Below are positions 10,637 to 21,086 of a DNA stretch of 64,000 nt, in pieces. The position numbers and the translations under genes were made by a program. How positions within the stretch are numbered: the first letter of the stretch is position 1; the number at the start of each line of letters is the position of its first letter. Under the pieces are notes generated by a model. It saw only the letters and a program-made list of their open reading frames with translations, ran no database searches and had not been told where the DNA came from. Location of the stretch: contig OV277863.1 in NCBI GenBank assembly GCA_922989275.2, positions 47,908,999 to 47,972,998 of the forward strand, read 5' to 3'. Origin of the DNA: Gari tellinella. Taxonomy: Eukaryota; Mollusca; Bivalvia; Cardiida; Psammobiidae.

Positions 10637-10882
10637 TTAACCCATTACCCAATAAATACGCCTTTTTAGGTCTTTTATTTATTCTTCCACTGAAGAAAAA
10701 TAGTTCCACTTGATAAAGTCATGGATATGTATCATAAGAAATATTTTCTATATTCTAGCAGATGGGAGCTTAAAGCAGGCTGAACGAAAAGATGCATTAT
10801 GCTTTACTTTCATTCAACCTGCTTTAAGTAGTAACTTCTCTTTAAAAAAAAACTAGAAACAGGCTATGGGGTAATGGATTAA
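10637..10882 (+). mobile_element. P1 MITE nested in foldback-like element
   Basis: TTAACCCATTACCCAATAAA...ggggtaatggaTTAA. The palindrome arms are asymmetric (gctgaacgaaaagatgcatt / gctttactttcattcaacc). Confidence 0.85.
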
Positions 10883-11088
10883 TAGTAAAGAAACATCATT
10901 AACATAATCAACCTTTATCAAGATCAAGCACCTACTGTTTATCATTGACTGATCTTGGTCAAAACTGTTTTGCAAATGCAACTAAAATCCTGATGTGATT
11001 TGAGTCTACATTGTAAGCTTTATATTGGACATGTTTAAATTGCAATAAGTGCTTAAATTCATTAATTAAATACAATTTTAATTAATAG

Positions 11089-11198
11089 TGGGTAATTGTC
11101 CTAGTGGGTAATTGTCCTAGTGGGTAACTGTCCTAGTGGGGAATTGTCCGGTGGGTAATTGTCCTAGTGGGGAATTGTCCCGGTGGGGAATTGTCCTA
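11089..11198 (-). repeat. Right terminal array (GTGGGGAATTGTCC)n
   Basis: Seven units of gtggg(t/g)aattgtcctag, inverted relative to the left array. Confidence 0.85.
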
Positions 11199-11414
11199 CA
11201 CTCCACTAGGTCAAATCATCGAAAAACCTCGTTAACACTCTAGAGACTACAAAATTCATTGAATCTTCATGAAATTTGAAAAAAATGTTTGTCTCATTGA
11301 AATCGAGGTCAAGTTAGAATGAGGGTCATGTGCGGTCAAAAACTAGGTCACACGGTGTACATGGTTACATGGTTACCAGGTGAGCGATTTAGGGCCATAG
11401 TGGCCCTTGTTGCA

Positions 11415-11544
11415 GTACTTTTTTCCTGCATTTGTTTGCAATGAGCTTACAAATGATCTATATTCCCATGTTAAATGTAACCCTCTAATCCATGGCCATG
11501 AGTGAAAAATAAATGCATCATAACAATTTACAGAGTCACTGTAT
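11415..11544. other. No recognisable feature
   Basis: Short spacer. Confidence 0.35.
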
Positions 11545-11680
11545 TTAACCCACTACCTCATAAATACATAATTTTATGCCTTTAATTTATTCCTCCGCTG
11601 AAGAAAATAGTTCCTCTTTATTAAAAATATGCACCATATGAAATATAGATGGTAGCATAAAACAAGCACCACGTTGTTTG
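11545..11680 (+). mobile_element. P1 fragment (5' half)
   Basis: TTAACCCACTACCTCATAAA through cctccgctgaagaaaatagttcc to atggtagcataaaacaagc. The hairpin and 3' half are missing. Confidence 0.7.
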
Positions 11681-11699
11681 TCTATACAGCAGATCATTT

Positions 11700-11775
11700 C
11701 ATAGCAAACAGTACAGATCCTGATGAGATGCCACATATTATGGCATATCATCAGAGTTTACACTGTTTGCTATAG
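11700..11775. repeat. P3-type hairpin
   Basis: gcaaacagtacagatcctgatgagatgcca / tggcatatcatcagagtttacactgtttgc. Confidence 0.7.
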
Positions 11776-12871
11776 TGTCTACTTTTGTGTATAATAGGCA
11801 TTAATAGGTTAATTTAGAGTGCATTTCTGAGGAATAGGAGAGGCATGTTATTGGGTTTCTAGAGTAAGCCGTTAAATAATGGATTCCTCAGCCAGGTTTG
11901 ACTCTACGGTGTCTTCATAAATAAAGTGTTGATGAGTTGGCTGCTTGTCTGGCTTTAAGTGTTAACCCCTGGGCATGGAATCTCTACAACGACTGGCATC
12001 TGCCAATAGTGTGTAAGTGCACGGATACAGTAAGGGCAAGGTTGCCGGGGAGTCTTGTAATCAGGGTCTGCTGTTTTGAGAATTAACTTAAATATAAAAT
12101 TTACTCAATACAAAAATATAGAAGACTGACAAGAGAAAACCCGGCTGGAATGTTACTTTGGTGTCACATATCATTGACTAGTTTCGTCCTTGTTTGGACT
12201 CATCAGAATGAATGAGATGTACCATTGTGGCATCTCACTTTTATACCTGAGGGTTGCTACCATGTGACCTTTGTTTGGCATCATGGTTTCTAAGCATGTG
12301 TTATTTACACAGCTTTTGATGATGACAGTCATTATGATGTCATCAGTTGATGTGGTTTCAACATCATGACGTCACAACGTCGAGTTGATGTCATGACGTC
12401 ATCATGATGTCATCTGTTGCTATGGCTGCTGTTTTGCAGTCCTAAGCATGTCCTATCTTATCCATACTTAGCAATTGACCTTGACTGGAGTTGCTTCTCA
12501 AATCTTCTTGTTTCTCTGTATATTTATAAGTAGATTTCTGGACCAACTCTTCTTTAGAATTGTTCCTTCATTTTAGAAACAGGCTTGATCTTCTGTTTAG
12601 ACCTCCAGAAATTGGCAATTTTTTACCAGCAGACCAACATTATGAGGTTTGCTTAGTTGGAACAACTATTTGTGTCCATGGATAAGATAGAAAAAGTAAT
12701 TCCCAGGTATAAAATAGAAAATTTACTCTTCAGGAATGATTGAACAGTATTTATCTAATAGAGTTGCAATACGTTTCATCTTGTTATTCATTACAATACT
12801 GACTTTTCAAAAGTGACCTCCATTTTCTGATAAATTAACATTTTACTTTGACTCTTGAGAGGTTAATTTGT
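11776..12871. other. Unassigned; cluster of TGACGTCA palindromes
   Basis: No family or coding signal. Between about 12330 and 12415 short units 'gatgtcat(c/g)a' recur, including two TGACGTCA octamers, the CRE consensus. Given the local repetition they are more probably a degenerate tandem than regulatory sites. Confidence 0.35.
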
Positions 12872-13007
12872 CCCTAAAAATATAGATTTAAATAAATCTG
12901 ACAGACAGTGCAGACCCAGATCAGAGGGCTCCTTCAAGAGCCCTCTGATCTGGGTCTACACTGTTTTCAAAGGATGTATACTCATTCCCCGTCACTGAAA
13001 GGGTAAT
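12872..13007 (-). mobile_element. P2/P3 MITE
   Basis: ggTTAATTTGTCCC..., near-perfect palindrome acagacagtgcagacccagatcag / ctgatctgggtctacactgttttc, then gatgtatactcattcc and gaaagggtaa. Confidence 0.7.
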
Positions 13008-13431
13008 AATTCTGTGACAGGTACATCGTTTTGAAATTATGACTCAATAGTCATAATTTACGAGGTGTTTCGGTGATGAATGTTTAATGAGGTGTTTTAT
13101 TCTAATTACTTTAGATGAGCCAGCATCATGGCTGATTCCCCTTGTGTCACTGTGCAACAAAATGCAGGTTGATGATGGATTATTAATAGGTGTGGTATAA
13201 TACCCCAGGCATGATGCAGGGAAATCTATAGGGCCTAGTTGAAAGCTGTTGTATGGGGAGTAAGCACCCTGACATTAACTATATCATTGTCGGGATCATC
13301 AGTCTGCCTCAGAGATAATCACTTCTCTAGTGCAACCATTCTAGACCGACATTATGTAACAGTTTGAAATACATTATAGGTGTATATTTAAGGACAGAAT
13401 GCATAATTACAAGATAAAAGTAATGCTTTCT
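13008..13431. other. No recognisable feature
   Basis: No repeat family or coding signal recognised. Confidence 0.4.
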
Positions 13432-13609
13432 CAGGGCTCCAGATAAGGGGAGTATTTCAACAAATTCAATCTTTATTTCTGAATTAAACCCAAGGTGTCA
13501 CTACTCGAAGAGACTATTCTAATGAGTTATGACACCATAGGATTTGGTGTTAAAATGAAAGAAAAAATGTTTGATTTGCTCAATTTACTCCCTCTTATCT
13601 GGAGCCCTG
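13432..13609 (+). mobile_element. D element with 6-bp duplication
   Basis: CAGGGCTCCAGATAAGGGG...CTTATCTGGAGCCCTG flanked by CTTTCT at 13426-13431 and 13610-13615. One side of the central hairpin is partly lost. A 78-residue ORF spans the element and is incidental. Confidence 0.88.
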
Positions 13610-13784
13610 CTTTCTGCATTACTTGTGTACTGGATTTCGCTGCCACTTGTCTCACAATAGAACAATTAAGGCTTCATCTGAAAGGTGTTGAAGAAAATAA
13701 AACATATGCCTACTATAGCAGCAAATCTTAGTCAAAGATGTCAGAACTGTTAGCTATATTACTATGTGTGTATTGATGCTTTTT
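13610..13784. other. No recognisable feature
   Basis: Short spacer. Confidence 0.35.
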
Positions 13785-13855
13785 CAAAAACATTGTAGAC
13801 CCAGATCAGATAGTCCTAAAGGAGCTGTATGATCAGAATATGCACTGTTTTCTTA
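13785..13855. repeat. P2-type hairpin remnant
   Basis: aaaaacattgtagacccagatcagatagtcc / ggagctgtatgatcagaatatgcactgttttc, arms decayed. Confidence 0.5.
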
Positions 13856-13936
13856 TATGATATGTCTGACATAAGTAAGAACTCTTAAAATTCCTAGAGA
13901 GTTTTCTTTATTTTATTAAACATTGTAATAAGCCAG

Positions 13937-14177
13937 GGGCCCGTCTTATCAAACGTCGTACGACAAATATTGATGTATGACAGATTCTGAAATTATCAAT
14001 TATTATTCATTTCTCCATCTAATCCTGTCTTATGACATCTCTTTGGAGGCATCTTTACAAGACGATTCCAAAGAGATGTCACAAGACAAGATTATATGGA
14101 GAAATCAGATTATTTGATGTATTTAAAGTTTTGACTTACGACCGTTTTTGTTGTATGACGTTTCGTAAGACGGGCCC
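13937..14177 (+). mobile_element. H element, copy 1
   Basis: GGGCCCGTCTTAtcaaacgtc / acgtttcgTAAGACGGGCCC ends, flanked by CAG at 13934-13936 and 14178-14180. A central palindrome around 14010-14105 includes tctccatctaatcctgtctt. A 3-bp duplication suggests a PIF/Harbinger-type MITE (inference). Second copy at 42230-42469. Confidence 0.85.
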
Positions 14178-14401
14178 CAGATGATTGATGTTCAAAGTAG
14201 GCAGAGTATATACATGTGCGAGAGAAGGATTAGAATTTCTGAGCTGTGTTTGATATTTGCCTGTCACCTAACTTTTATTGCAATATAAATATTTTAGCAG
14301 GTGGAATCATGTCAGAAATAAATCTTGCTCAGAAAAGATAAGAGATGATGTTGAAATATGTCAAACATTGTGTTTGAGGTATATTCTAGCGTTGATATAT
14401 A
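14178..14401. other. No recognisable feature
   Basis: Spacer between two TIR elements. Confidence 0.35.
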
Positions 14402-16239
14402 ACAGGAACGTATATAGATAGGGACTGGCCACTTCTTATCTAATCGGGTATTTTATCGATTTATCTCTGTCTTCCCTTTCGCCGCGGTAAATAAGCGGGT
14501 GTAGCCGTTTTGGGTAGGTAAGCCTCTTGCCGCTACATTTTTAGATGACAGATAAGCTCATTTCAGTAATTAATGCGTGCAGCTCCGAACGGCGTGTCCA
14601 AGTAAAACAATATTTGTCACTTATTTAGTCAATTTTTGTAAGTGTTATTAAATCGAGGGAAGCAATCCTCAAAATAGACATTAAATAGCTTAAAATACCG
14701 AATCTCTCCATACCTCCAGAGACGTACATAAATAATCAATTTCTTTAGTTCCCTTTGTGTATAGCTCCCAAGTTAATTAATCCGTAATTGAACAATTACA
14801 CAATGAACCATCTTCAACACCTCTAGACTTGAATACCTAACACCGGCTAGGCCGTTACGTCACTGTAAATGATTTGTCCAGATGAATGTGTTCACAATCT
14901 AATTTAAAAACGCGCAAGCGTCAACAGTTAGTACACACACAAATTAGCTGCTCTAAATAGCCGCGAGATGTGTAGGTTATTTCTCCCAAAGATTAACACT
15001 GACCTGTGTTTTAGTGTCAATTCACCAGGCTTGAAAGTGAATTTCTGTGAATCTGGATTTCTGTTTAAAGTTACAATTACAATTTATTTTGTATATTGAT
15101 ACAGAATAGGAGATTAGGACAGCATTCGCGGAACTTATGCTGCGATATTTAAGCCCGCATAACACGACAGATGGCTGCGAATATACGGTAATTATTATAA
15201 TTGGTATTCTCTTGTGGTGTGTTTGTTTAATATTAACCTGGTAGTTATCAGTGAAATTATTAAGTAATTAACGTTTCTCATCAATACATTTTCTAACACG
15301 TTCTATAGGACGCTTCACACGGCATCGCAGCTCATTTTTTCAAATTCTGCCAAACATATTTACACATTAGATATGCAACTATAAAATAACTGATTATAGA
15401 TCTACATGATTGCAGACAAAATTTGTAATTATCTCAATAGCAACATCAATTTAACACGAAATAAGCTACTCTTCGTGTATAATAACAAATTACCGATAAG
15501 GCGGACCGGGAAATGCCGCCATTTTGTAAACACTGAATATTTGCAAATATGACCAACTTCGCAGGGACAAAAATGTACTTCAAACATATTAAAAAATAAA
15601 AATATATACTTCACGCCACCATTTTATGTTTTATCTGTAAATGCTGCGTGTAATAAACCCCCAATTTAGCTCGAGTTAGAAGTTTATACTGTTATAAAAT
15701 ACAACCCAAAAGCTTAACCACTTAAAGCGGCTACACGCGTACGATGGATTTTTTGAAAATATGACCAACTTCGCAGGGACAAAAATGTACTTCAAACATA
15801 TTAAAAAATAAAAATATATACCTCACGCCACCATTTTATGTTTTATCTGTAAATGCTGCGTGTAATAAACCCCCAATTTAGCTCGAGTTAGAAGTTTATA
15901 CTGTTATAAAATACAACCCAAAAGCTTAACCGCTTATAGCGGCTACACGCGTACGAGGGATTTTTTGCAAATATGACCAACTTCGCAGGGAAAAAAATGT
16001 ACTTCAAACATATTAAAAAATAAAAATATATACCTCACGCCACCATTTTATGCTTTATCTGTAAATGCTGCATGTAATAAACCCCCAATTTAGCTCGAGT
16101 TAGAAGTTTATACTGTTATAAAATACAACCCAAAAGCTTAACCGCTTATAGCGGCTACACGCGTACGAGTAAGATATCGGGTAACACGTTATTTTGCGGG
16201 ATTCCGCGAGACTCTAATCCCTATAATCTACGTTCCTGT
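14402..16239. mobile_element. 1.84-kb TIR element with 212-bp tandem array
   Basis: Ends ACAGGAACGTATATAGATAG and (right, inverted) ACAGGAACGTAGATTATAGG, with ATATA on each outer side. CpG is more frequent than in the surroundings. Subterminal 'gcgggtgtagccg' on the left echoes 'tagcggctacacgcg' on the right. No ORF above ~60 codons. Transposon class unknown. Confidence 0.7.
15540..16168 (+). repeat. 212-bp tandem repeat, about three units
   Basis: 'gaccaacttcgcaggg' starts at 15551, 15763 and 15975, so the period is 212. Units differ by only a few substitutions, so the array is young. Each unit ends cggctacacgcgtacga. Confidence 0.95.
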
Positions 16240-16388
16240 ATATAAGTACATGTTTAATACTTAGCTAAAGGTCTACTGTTAAGCTTTATCGTTATGTAAT
16301 CTGCACCAAACTTGGTCCCATTATTATATGAAAATGTCTCAGTCAAGTTTGATCTAACTAGCTAGATAACCATAGATACACTCTGGGG

Positions 16389-16787
16389 TTAAATAATTAA
16401 AGCCTTGATACTCGCTAAATAATCAATTGTCTAGCATAGCTGCACTACACTGAATGATACAATTTCGGACAGCTTTACAATCTTGTTTTAACCCATTACC
16501 CCATAAATACGCCTTTTAATGCCTTAAACTTATTCCTTCACTGAAGAAACTAGTTCCAATTAACACTGTCAGAAATAAGAATCGTAATAAATATTTTCTA
16601 TATTCTAGCAGATAATAGCTTAAAGCAGGCTGCAACCTGCTTTAAGTGGTCAACTATTTTCAAAACTAGAAATAGGCTATGGAGTAAAGGGTTAAATAAT
16701 TAAAGCCTTGATACTCGCTAAATTATCAATTGTCTGCACTACACTAAATGATATAATTTCGGACAGCTTTGCACTCTTGTTTTAAAT
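16389..16787 (+). repeat. ~100-bp direct duplication flanking a P1
   Basis: aattaaagccttgatactcgctaaa...ggacagctttacaatcttgtttTAA at 16396-16491 recurs at 16700-16787. The P1 at 16488-16695 lies exactly between the two copies. Confidence 0.85.
16488..16695 (+). mobile_element. P1 MITE, short hairpin
   Basis: TTAACCCATTACCCC...gagtaaagggTTAA. The hairpin is reduced to aaagcaggctgcaacctgcttt. Confidence 0.85.
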
Positions 16788-17239
16788 TGATTACTATAAA
16801 AACTTTACAATTTATAAGGGTATTTATTTTGTGAAACTTTAAAGATATTAGATCTTGGAAGCAATTAGATTGATTAATGGTAAGATTAATGGTAAGACTT
16901 TAGTCAATACACAGGAGAGCCAGTCAATCAGTCTGTCGTTCTGTCTGGTCAAATCAGCGTTAATGCCAAACACCATTAAACACATTAGCGTAAAAAAGGG
17001 AAGGTTCCTGTAATTGTCACATGTCATGTTGTCACAAAAATATGGATCTTTTTTCACACTCGGTTTTCTGTGGTAATGTTGTATCGGAGGGTGGAATTTA
17101 ATTACAGGAGGAAGAAGACAAACGCAAGAGATTTTACAATAAATAATGAATGCAAACATAGCAATTGACAGAGGAGGGGGGAAGACATATTGAAAAGATT
17201 TCTCAAACAGACTTGAGAAAGCAAGACACATTACTCTGG
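16788..17239. other. No recognisable feature
   Basis: The minus strand has a 127-codon ORF (16848-17231) without homology I recognise, introns or biased codons; I regard it as chance. Confidence 0.4.
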
Positions 17240-17400
17240 TATAGTCAAACCTATAATCAGTGACCTTTCAAGTAAGAATCATGGAGAATTCAAAAGACAG
17301 GTGCTTGCTTAATGCAGGACAAAAGTAATGCAGAAAGCTCCTATAGGAGCTTTCTGCATTACTTTTGTTCTGCATTAAGCAGTTTTGTGTCTCAAAGCAT
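17240..17400 (+). mobile_element. C element, left end and hairpin
   Basis: TATAGTCAAACCTATAATCAGTGACC resembles the C terminus. Near-perfect palindrome at 17303-17383: gcttaatgcaggacaaaagt / acttttgttctgcattaagc, loop tata. Confidence 0.7.
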
Positions 17401-17544
17401 TTGCATGTTTTCCTTCGTTAGAAAGGTTGCAAAACTTATGCTAGACTGTGTTAGTATTGTAAAGTGTTGTAGCTTGCAGGCAAAGCATAATAAAGAATGG
17501 GGTAGAGAAGGAAAGAAACATAATAGTGTGGGATTGGATCAGTA

Positions 17545-17700
17545 CAGTGAAGCTTGCATTGAGTGACCACTCTTTGACAGAAGCGTGCAGATTTCTGCAG
17601 AACGGTAACTGCTCAATGTTGGATGAACCCAAAACAGAACGCTCCTATTGGAGCTTTCTGTGTTGGTTTTATCTTGCATTGGGCTGAGTCACCTATATTG
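17545..17700 (+). mobile_element. C-like element, diverged
   Basis: attgagtgaccactctttgaca, then arms ctcaatgttggatgaacccaaaacagaacgctcc / ggagctttctgtgttggttttatc. Confidence 0.5.
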
Positions 17701-17864
17701 TTAAGAACGCTTATATAAATCTTTTTTCTGGGTAAATGCTTAATTCTGTCAACACTAGTAAATCTTGGGGGCTATTATGTTCCCTTGTGGATAACTTTAG
17801 CTACCAAAACATAAACCAGTCTTCTAGGAATTCTGGGTAGTTAAACAAATACTGGTCTAAATTA
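17701..17864. other. No recognisable feature
   Basis: Possibly the eroded 5' part of the following P2/P3 copy. Confidence 0.3.
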
Positions 17865-17985
17865 GTAAAAAGTGTAGACCCTGATCAGAGGGCTCCTATA
17901 GGAGCCCTCTGATCAGGGTCTACACTGTTTGCAAATGTAATTAGTATTATTTTAAATAGGTCCATGGTGTTAAAAAGAGTTAACA
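17865..17985 (-). mobile_element. P2/P3 MITE, partial
   Basis: Perfect palindrome agtgtagaccctgatcagag / ctctgatcagggtctacact with loop tata. Right end aaaaagagTTAA. Confidence 0.7.
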
Positions 17986-18506
17986 CAAAAGTTTGACTGT
18001 TACAATACTCAAGTATTTCTGAACATTTGTTATAACCCTAATCTAGCTCTATTGTGACTACTGTCATTTTATAGAGTAAGCAAAGTGAAAATAGGACAAA
18101 AATGATGTGTAAATCTGACTGTGGAACAAACATTTCAGGAATATTGGGTAAAGCACTCGGTGTAAAATGCTTATAGCAGTCTTGTGAAGGATAATTAGAA
18201 CCTGGTTTTTACCCCTTTTCATATTTTTTTCAGTAATCAGTCAAATGGTTAACAATACTTGTCAAACAGACAAAACCAGGTTGTGCTTTGACTTTTGTCC
18301 AGAAGTGTAATCTCTTAGATTATAGCAGGGGTCATCAACCAAGTCTGTTACTTGTATCTCAATATGAAAGAAGAAGAAATGTAGTGAAAAAACTGGTGCT
18401 TTCAACAGTGATACCAATCACTGAGATTTAAGAATTGTATCGGAGTTTACAGTAAAGCCAGTGTTAATCCTTCTCTCGCTGAATATTCATATTATTATAT
18501 ATATCG
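17986..18506. other. No recognisable feature
   Basis: No repeat family or coding signal recognised. Confidence 0.4.
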
Positions 18507-18699
18507 CAGGGCTCCAAATAAGGGAAGATTTTCAAAAATTAAAATCTTTATTTGTGCATTAAACCCGAAAGTGTTACTACTCATTAGAATTGTCTCTTCG
18601 AGACGATTCTAATGAGTAGTTACATTATAGGATTTGGTTATGAAATGTGTAAGGCAATGTTGGATTTGTTAAGTTTATTACCTGTTATTTGGAGCCCTG
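18507..18699 (+). mobile_element. D element
   Basis: CAGGGCTCCAAATAAGGG...TTATTTGGAGCCCTG. Strong hairpin ctactcattagaattgtctc / gagacgattctaatgagtag. No target duplication seen. Confidence 0.85.
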
Positions 18700-19454
18700 T
18701 GTAAAACTCCATCCATTATGAACATCTGCTGTATGAACTATTGCATTGGCTAATAGGGTACAGAAGCTTTTTCCTGATGAAGAAAGAGGTCAGACTCGTA
18801 TCAAACTTGCCCAATCAGAAAACAGTGCAGACCCTGATCAGATAGCTAACCCTTCCATCATATCAGTCAACAGTTTAATTGTAACAGTGATGAAAAAAAC
18901 GCCTGCCCTAAGACTAATTCTGTCACACTTTGGTAGAACATTAACAATTGTTTTAACCCATGCATATTTCATCAAATGACATTCGGATCCAAAAGATTGT
19001 ATTCTTTTAAAATGAACTCACCTAGCTTTAGGCCATCTGACATGTTTATATCACTTGCCTCTGTCATATTCACTCTTTTGTAAATGCTTCTTCTAAAACA
19101 TGTTGTTTTCTCAACAAAATTCATAAACAATGATCGTTTGATCATATCCTTTCAAAGGTGTTCAAAGAATTCCATTTCATGCAAAATTTAGTTTCAAGGC
19201 ATACCTAAAGAAATTCTTGAAATTGTTCTTTTCCAGTTAGCAAGTTTGCCAAGGGCTAATGGAATTATTCAGTGTGTAGAATATTGCCTAGTGGTGGACT
19301 TCTCCAAGGTTCTTAGACTGTGTTGCAGGACATATGGCATACGAAATAGGCTCTCCTATATGATTCATATAAATTGTGTCATCTTCAAGGTAAAAAAATA
19401 TCGCCTTTTATACCCAGCACAGAATGATGCCACTATCCAAAATATACACTCATT
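18700..19454. other. Mostly unrecognised
   Basis: A short P2 arm (aacagtgcagaccctgatcagatagct) lies at 18821-18848. Small ORFs here have no supporting signals. Confidence 0.35.
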
Positions 19455-19655
19455 CATAACAGAACAATGAAGATAGTGGTAATCTTTGCAAACAGTTTGG
19501 ACCCTGATAAGATGCCATGTAATGCTGCGTCTCATTACGACACTCTGACCCTGTTTTGAAAAGAAATTTTGAAAATTCTATTTTTAGAACAGTTACAGCA
19601 TTGACAATTATTTTGCAGACAATAAAATTACCCAGCATGCAAAGGAACTAAATGG
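19455..19655 (-). mobile_element. P3 MITE, reverse, decayed
   Basis: ggtaatctttgcaaacagtttggaccctgataagatgcc, then acagcattgacaattattttgcagac and aattacccagcatgcaaagg, the reverse of 'ctttgcatgctgggtaatt' in the copies at 47893 and 59209. Confidence 0.7.
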
Positions 19656-19784
19656 TGACTTGTGGGTTAATTCCTTGTGACCCATATTTTCATGCCTTTA
19701 CCTTTTCCTGAGATTTTCTTGCTCTTACCCTAGGTTGGTGATAAATAGCCATTGCAAACTGTTCCTACATTTTGACAGGTGGCT

Positions 19785-19950
19785 ACTTAAAGTAGGCTGA
19801 AATTAAAGCATAATATTTTCTATATCCTAGCAGAGGGTAGCTAAAAGCATGTTGAAAGTAAAGCATAAATCTCTTAAAGTATTACTTTCAGCTAGCTTTA
19901 AAGCACTCACTTGTCTTTAATACAAAAACAAGTTATGACTGAAAAGGTTA
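19785..19950 (+). mobile_element. P1 fragment, decayed
   Basis: aaagtaggctgaaattaaagcataatattttctatatcctagcagagggtagc, then a second arm pair; rearranged. Confidence 0.5.
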
Positions 19951-20199
19951 AAAGTTGTTTTGGCTTTTACAGATGAGGGCTTTTTGCTTCTTGTATGAAG
20001 CAATTGATGGTTGTCCCTGAAAGTAATGACCTGTTTCCTCAAGAATTCCAGCCGTTCTTGCTTTACTCCGGAAGTTAAATAGACAGCCACAAATCCCTTC
20101 TACAAGTCATTCATTATGGAAACTGGAGTATGAGTATATAGAGGTGAATTAGTTGTATCCAAAACACTTTGCCTTTTGTCCCATAAAGGGACATTATAA

Positions 20200-20345
20200 G
20201 ACAAACAGTGTAGACTCTGATCAGACGCCGCATGATGGGTCGTCTGATCAGAGTCTACACTGTTTGCTGATAGGAATTTCAAATTAAAACAAAACGAAAA
20301 TGGAAATTTTAAGCAAGGCAACCCCTTTAATAGAAAATGGATTAA
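20200..20345. mobile_element. P3-type hairpin
   Basis: Perfect arms aaacagtgtagactctgatcag / ctgatcagagtctacactgttt with core acgccgcatgatgggtcgt. Right end approximate. Confidence 0.65.
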
Positions 20346-20451
20346 TCAAAAATATATAAGCATGGGTTCAAATGGGTTAATGTCACACTTTGACACTTTG
20401 AATGTGTGAGACATGAGTTCTGAATTCATTTACAAACAGTCTGGATAAAAA
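20346..20451. other. P2-like remnant
   Basis: ttacaaacagtctggat at the end is a half arm of a P2/P3 hairpin interrupted by the next element. Confidence 0.4.
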
Positions 20452-20570
20452 CATGGAGGAAGTATACCCTGGAGATGTATCCGGCCGGCTCGCGATTTAT
20501 CTTGTCGTCCAAAATCGGTCAATCAGCGGCGCTCGCTGGCCGCTAGAAAACAACGTTTTTCCGAAAGTTA

Positions 20571-20926
20571 GGTGTTAATAGAAATGCTTTTAATGTCATC
20601 TTTTCGTTATAAATTTTAATACAGATGTTTTATTAGACAATAATCTTACGCGTAGTACAAAATTTGAGGCGATAGCTTATCAATTGTTAGTATAGTGAGG
20701 TTTTGAAAATGAGAGAAAAACGTATTTTTTCGTTTACCTACGAAGTTTGGTGTTAATAGAAATGCTTTTAATGTCATCTTTTCGTTATAAATTTTAATAC
20801 AGATGTTTTATTAGACCATGATCTTACGCGTAGTACAAAATTTGAGGCGATAGCTTATAAATTGTTAGTATAGTGAGGTTTTGAAAATGAGAGAAAAACG
20901 TATTTTTTCGTTTACCTACGAAGCTT
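20571..20926 (+). repeat. 178-bp tandem, two units
   Basis: ggtgttaatagaaatgcttt starts at 20571 and 20749. The units run to cgtttacctacgaag and differ at few sites. Confidence 0.92.
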
Positions 20927-20935
20927 GTGTGTGTC

Positions 20936-21086
20936 TATATTTCTCTGCCACTGTCTGTTTGCCTCTTGTCTGTCTCTCTGTCTGTCTGTTTTTCTCTTAT
21001 CTCTGTCTGTCAGTCTCTCGCTTCTTCTTTTCTGTCTCCATCTTTCTGTATGAATGTCTGTCTGTCTGTCTGTCTCTCTCTCTGAT
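20936..21086 (+). repeat. (CTGT/TCTC)n low-complexity tract
   Basis: Pyrimidine-rich ctgtctgtctct units. The 88- and 71-codon ORFs over it on both strands are by-products of the repeat. Confidence 0.9.

Larger units (their letters stand above)
9451..11203. mobile_element. Foldback-like element with minisatellite TIRs
   Basis: Inserted in the 145-bp array with a 9-bp host duplication CACTAGGTC at 9442-9450 and 11204-11212. Ends are tandem arrays of about 18 bp: ggacaattccccactag on the left, the same motif inverted (ctagtggggaattgtcc) on the right. No transposase ORF. Architecture recalls FB/TU/Galileo elements; 9-bp duplication also fits Mutator-type. Family assignment is inference. Confidence 0.8.
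8800..11414 (+). mobile_element. Bivalve-type AGCTCACCTG element with 145-bp tandem units
   Basis: Starts tttagctcacctgg...aaggtgagc and ends caggtgagcgatttagggcc. Units beginning gttaacactctag start at 8889, 9034, 9179 and 9324, a period of exactly 145 bp; a further unit starts at 11231 after a 1.75-kb insertion. The family is non-coding here. The link to bivalve genomes is from memory. Confidence 0.8.

Noticed and set aside
12330..12415. TGACGTCA octamers as CRE sites
   Set aside because: They arise within locally repeated 'gatgtcat' units and no gene start is nearby.
16848..17231. 127-codon minus-strand ORF
   Set aside because: No domain, splice site or composition that suggests coding; a length expected by chance in 64 kb of AT-rich DNA.
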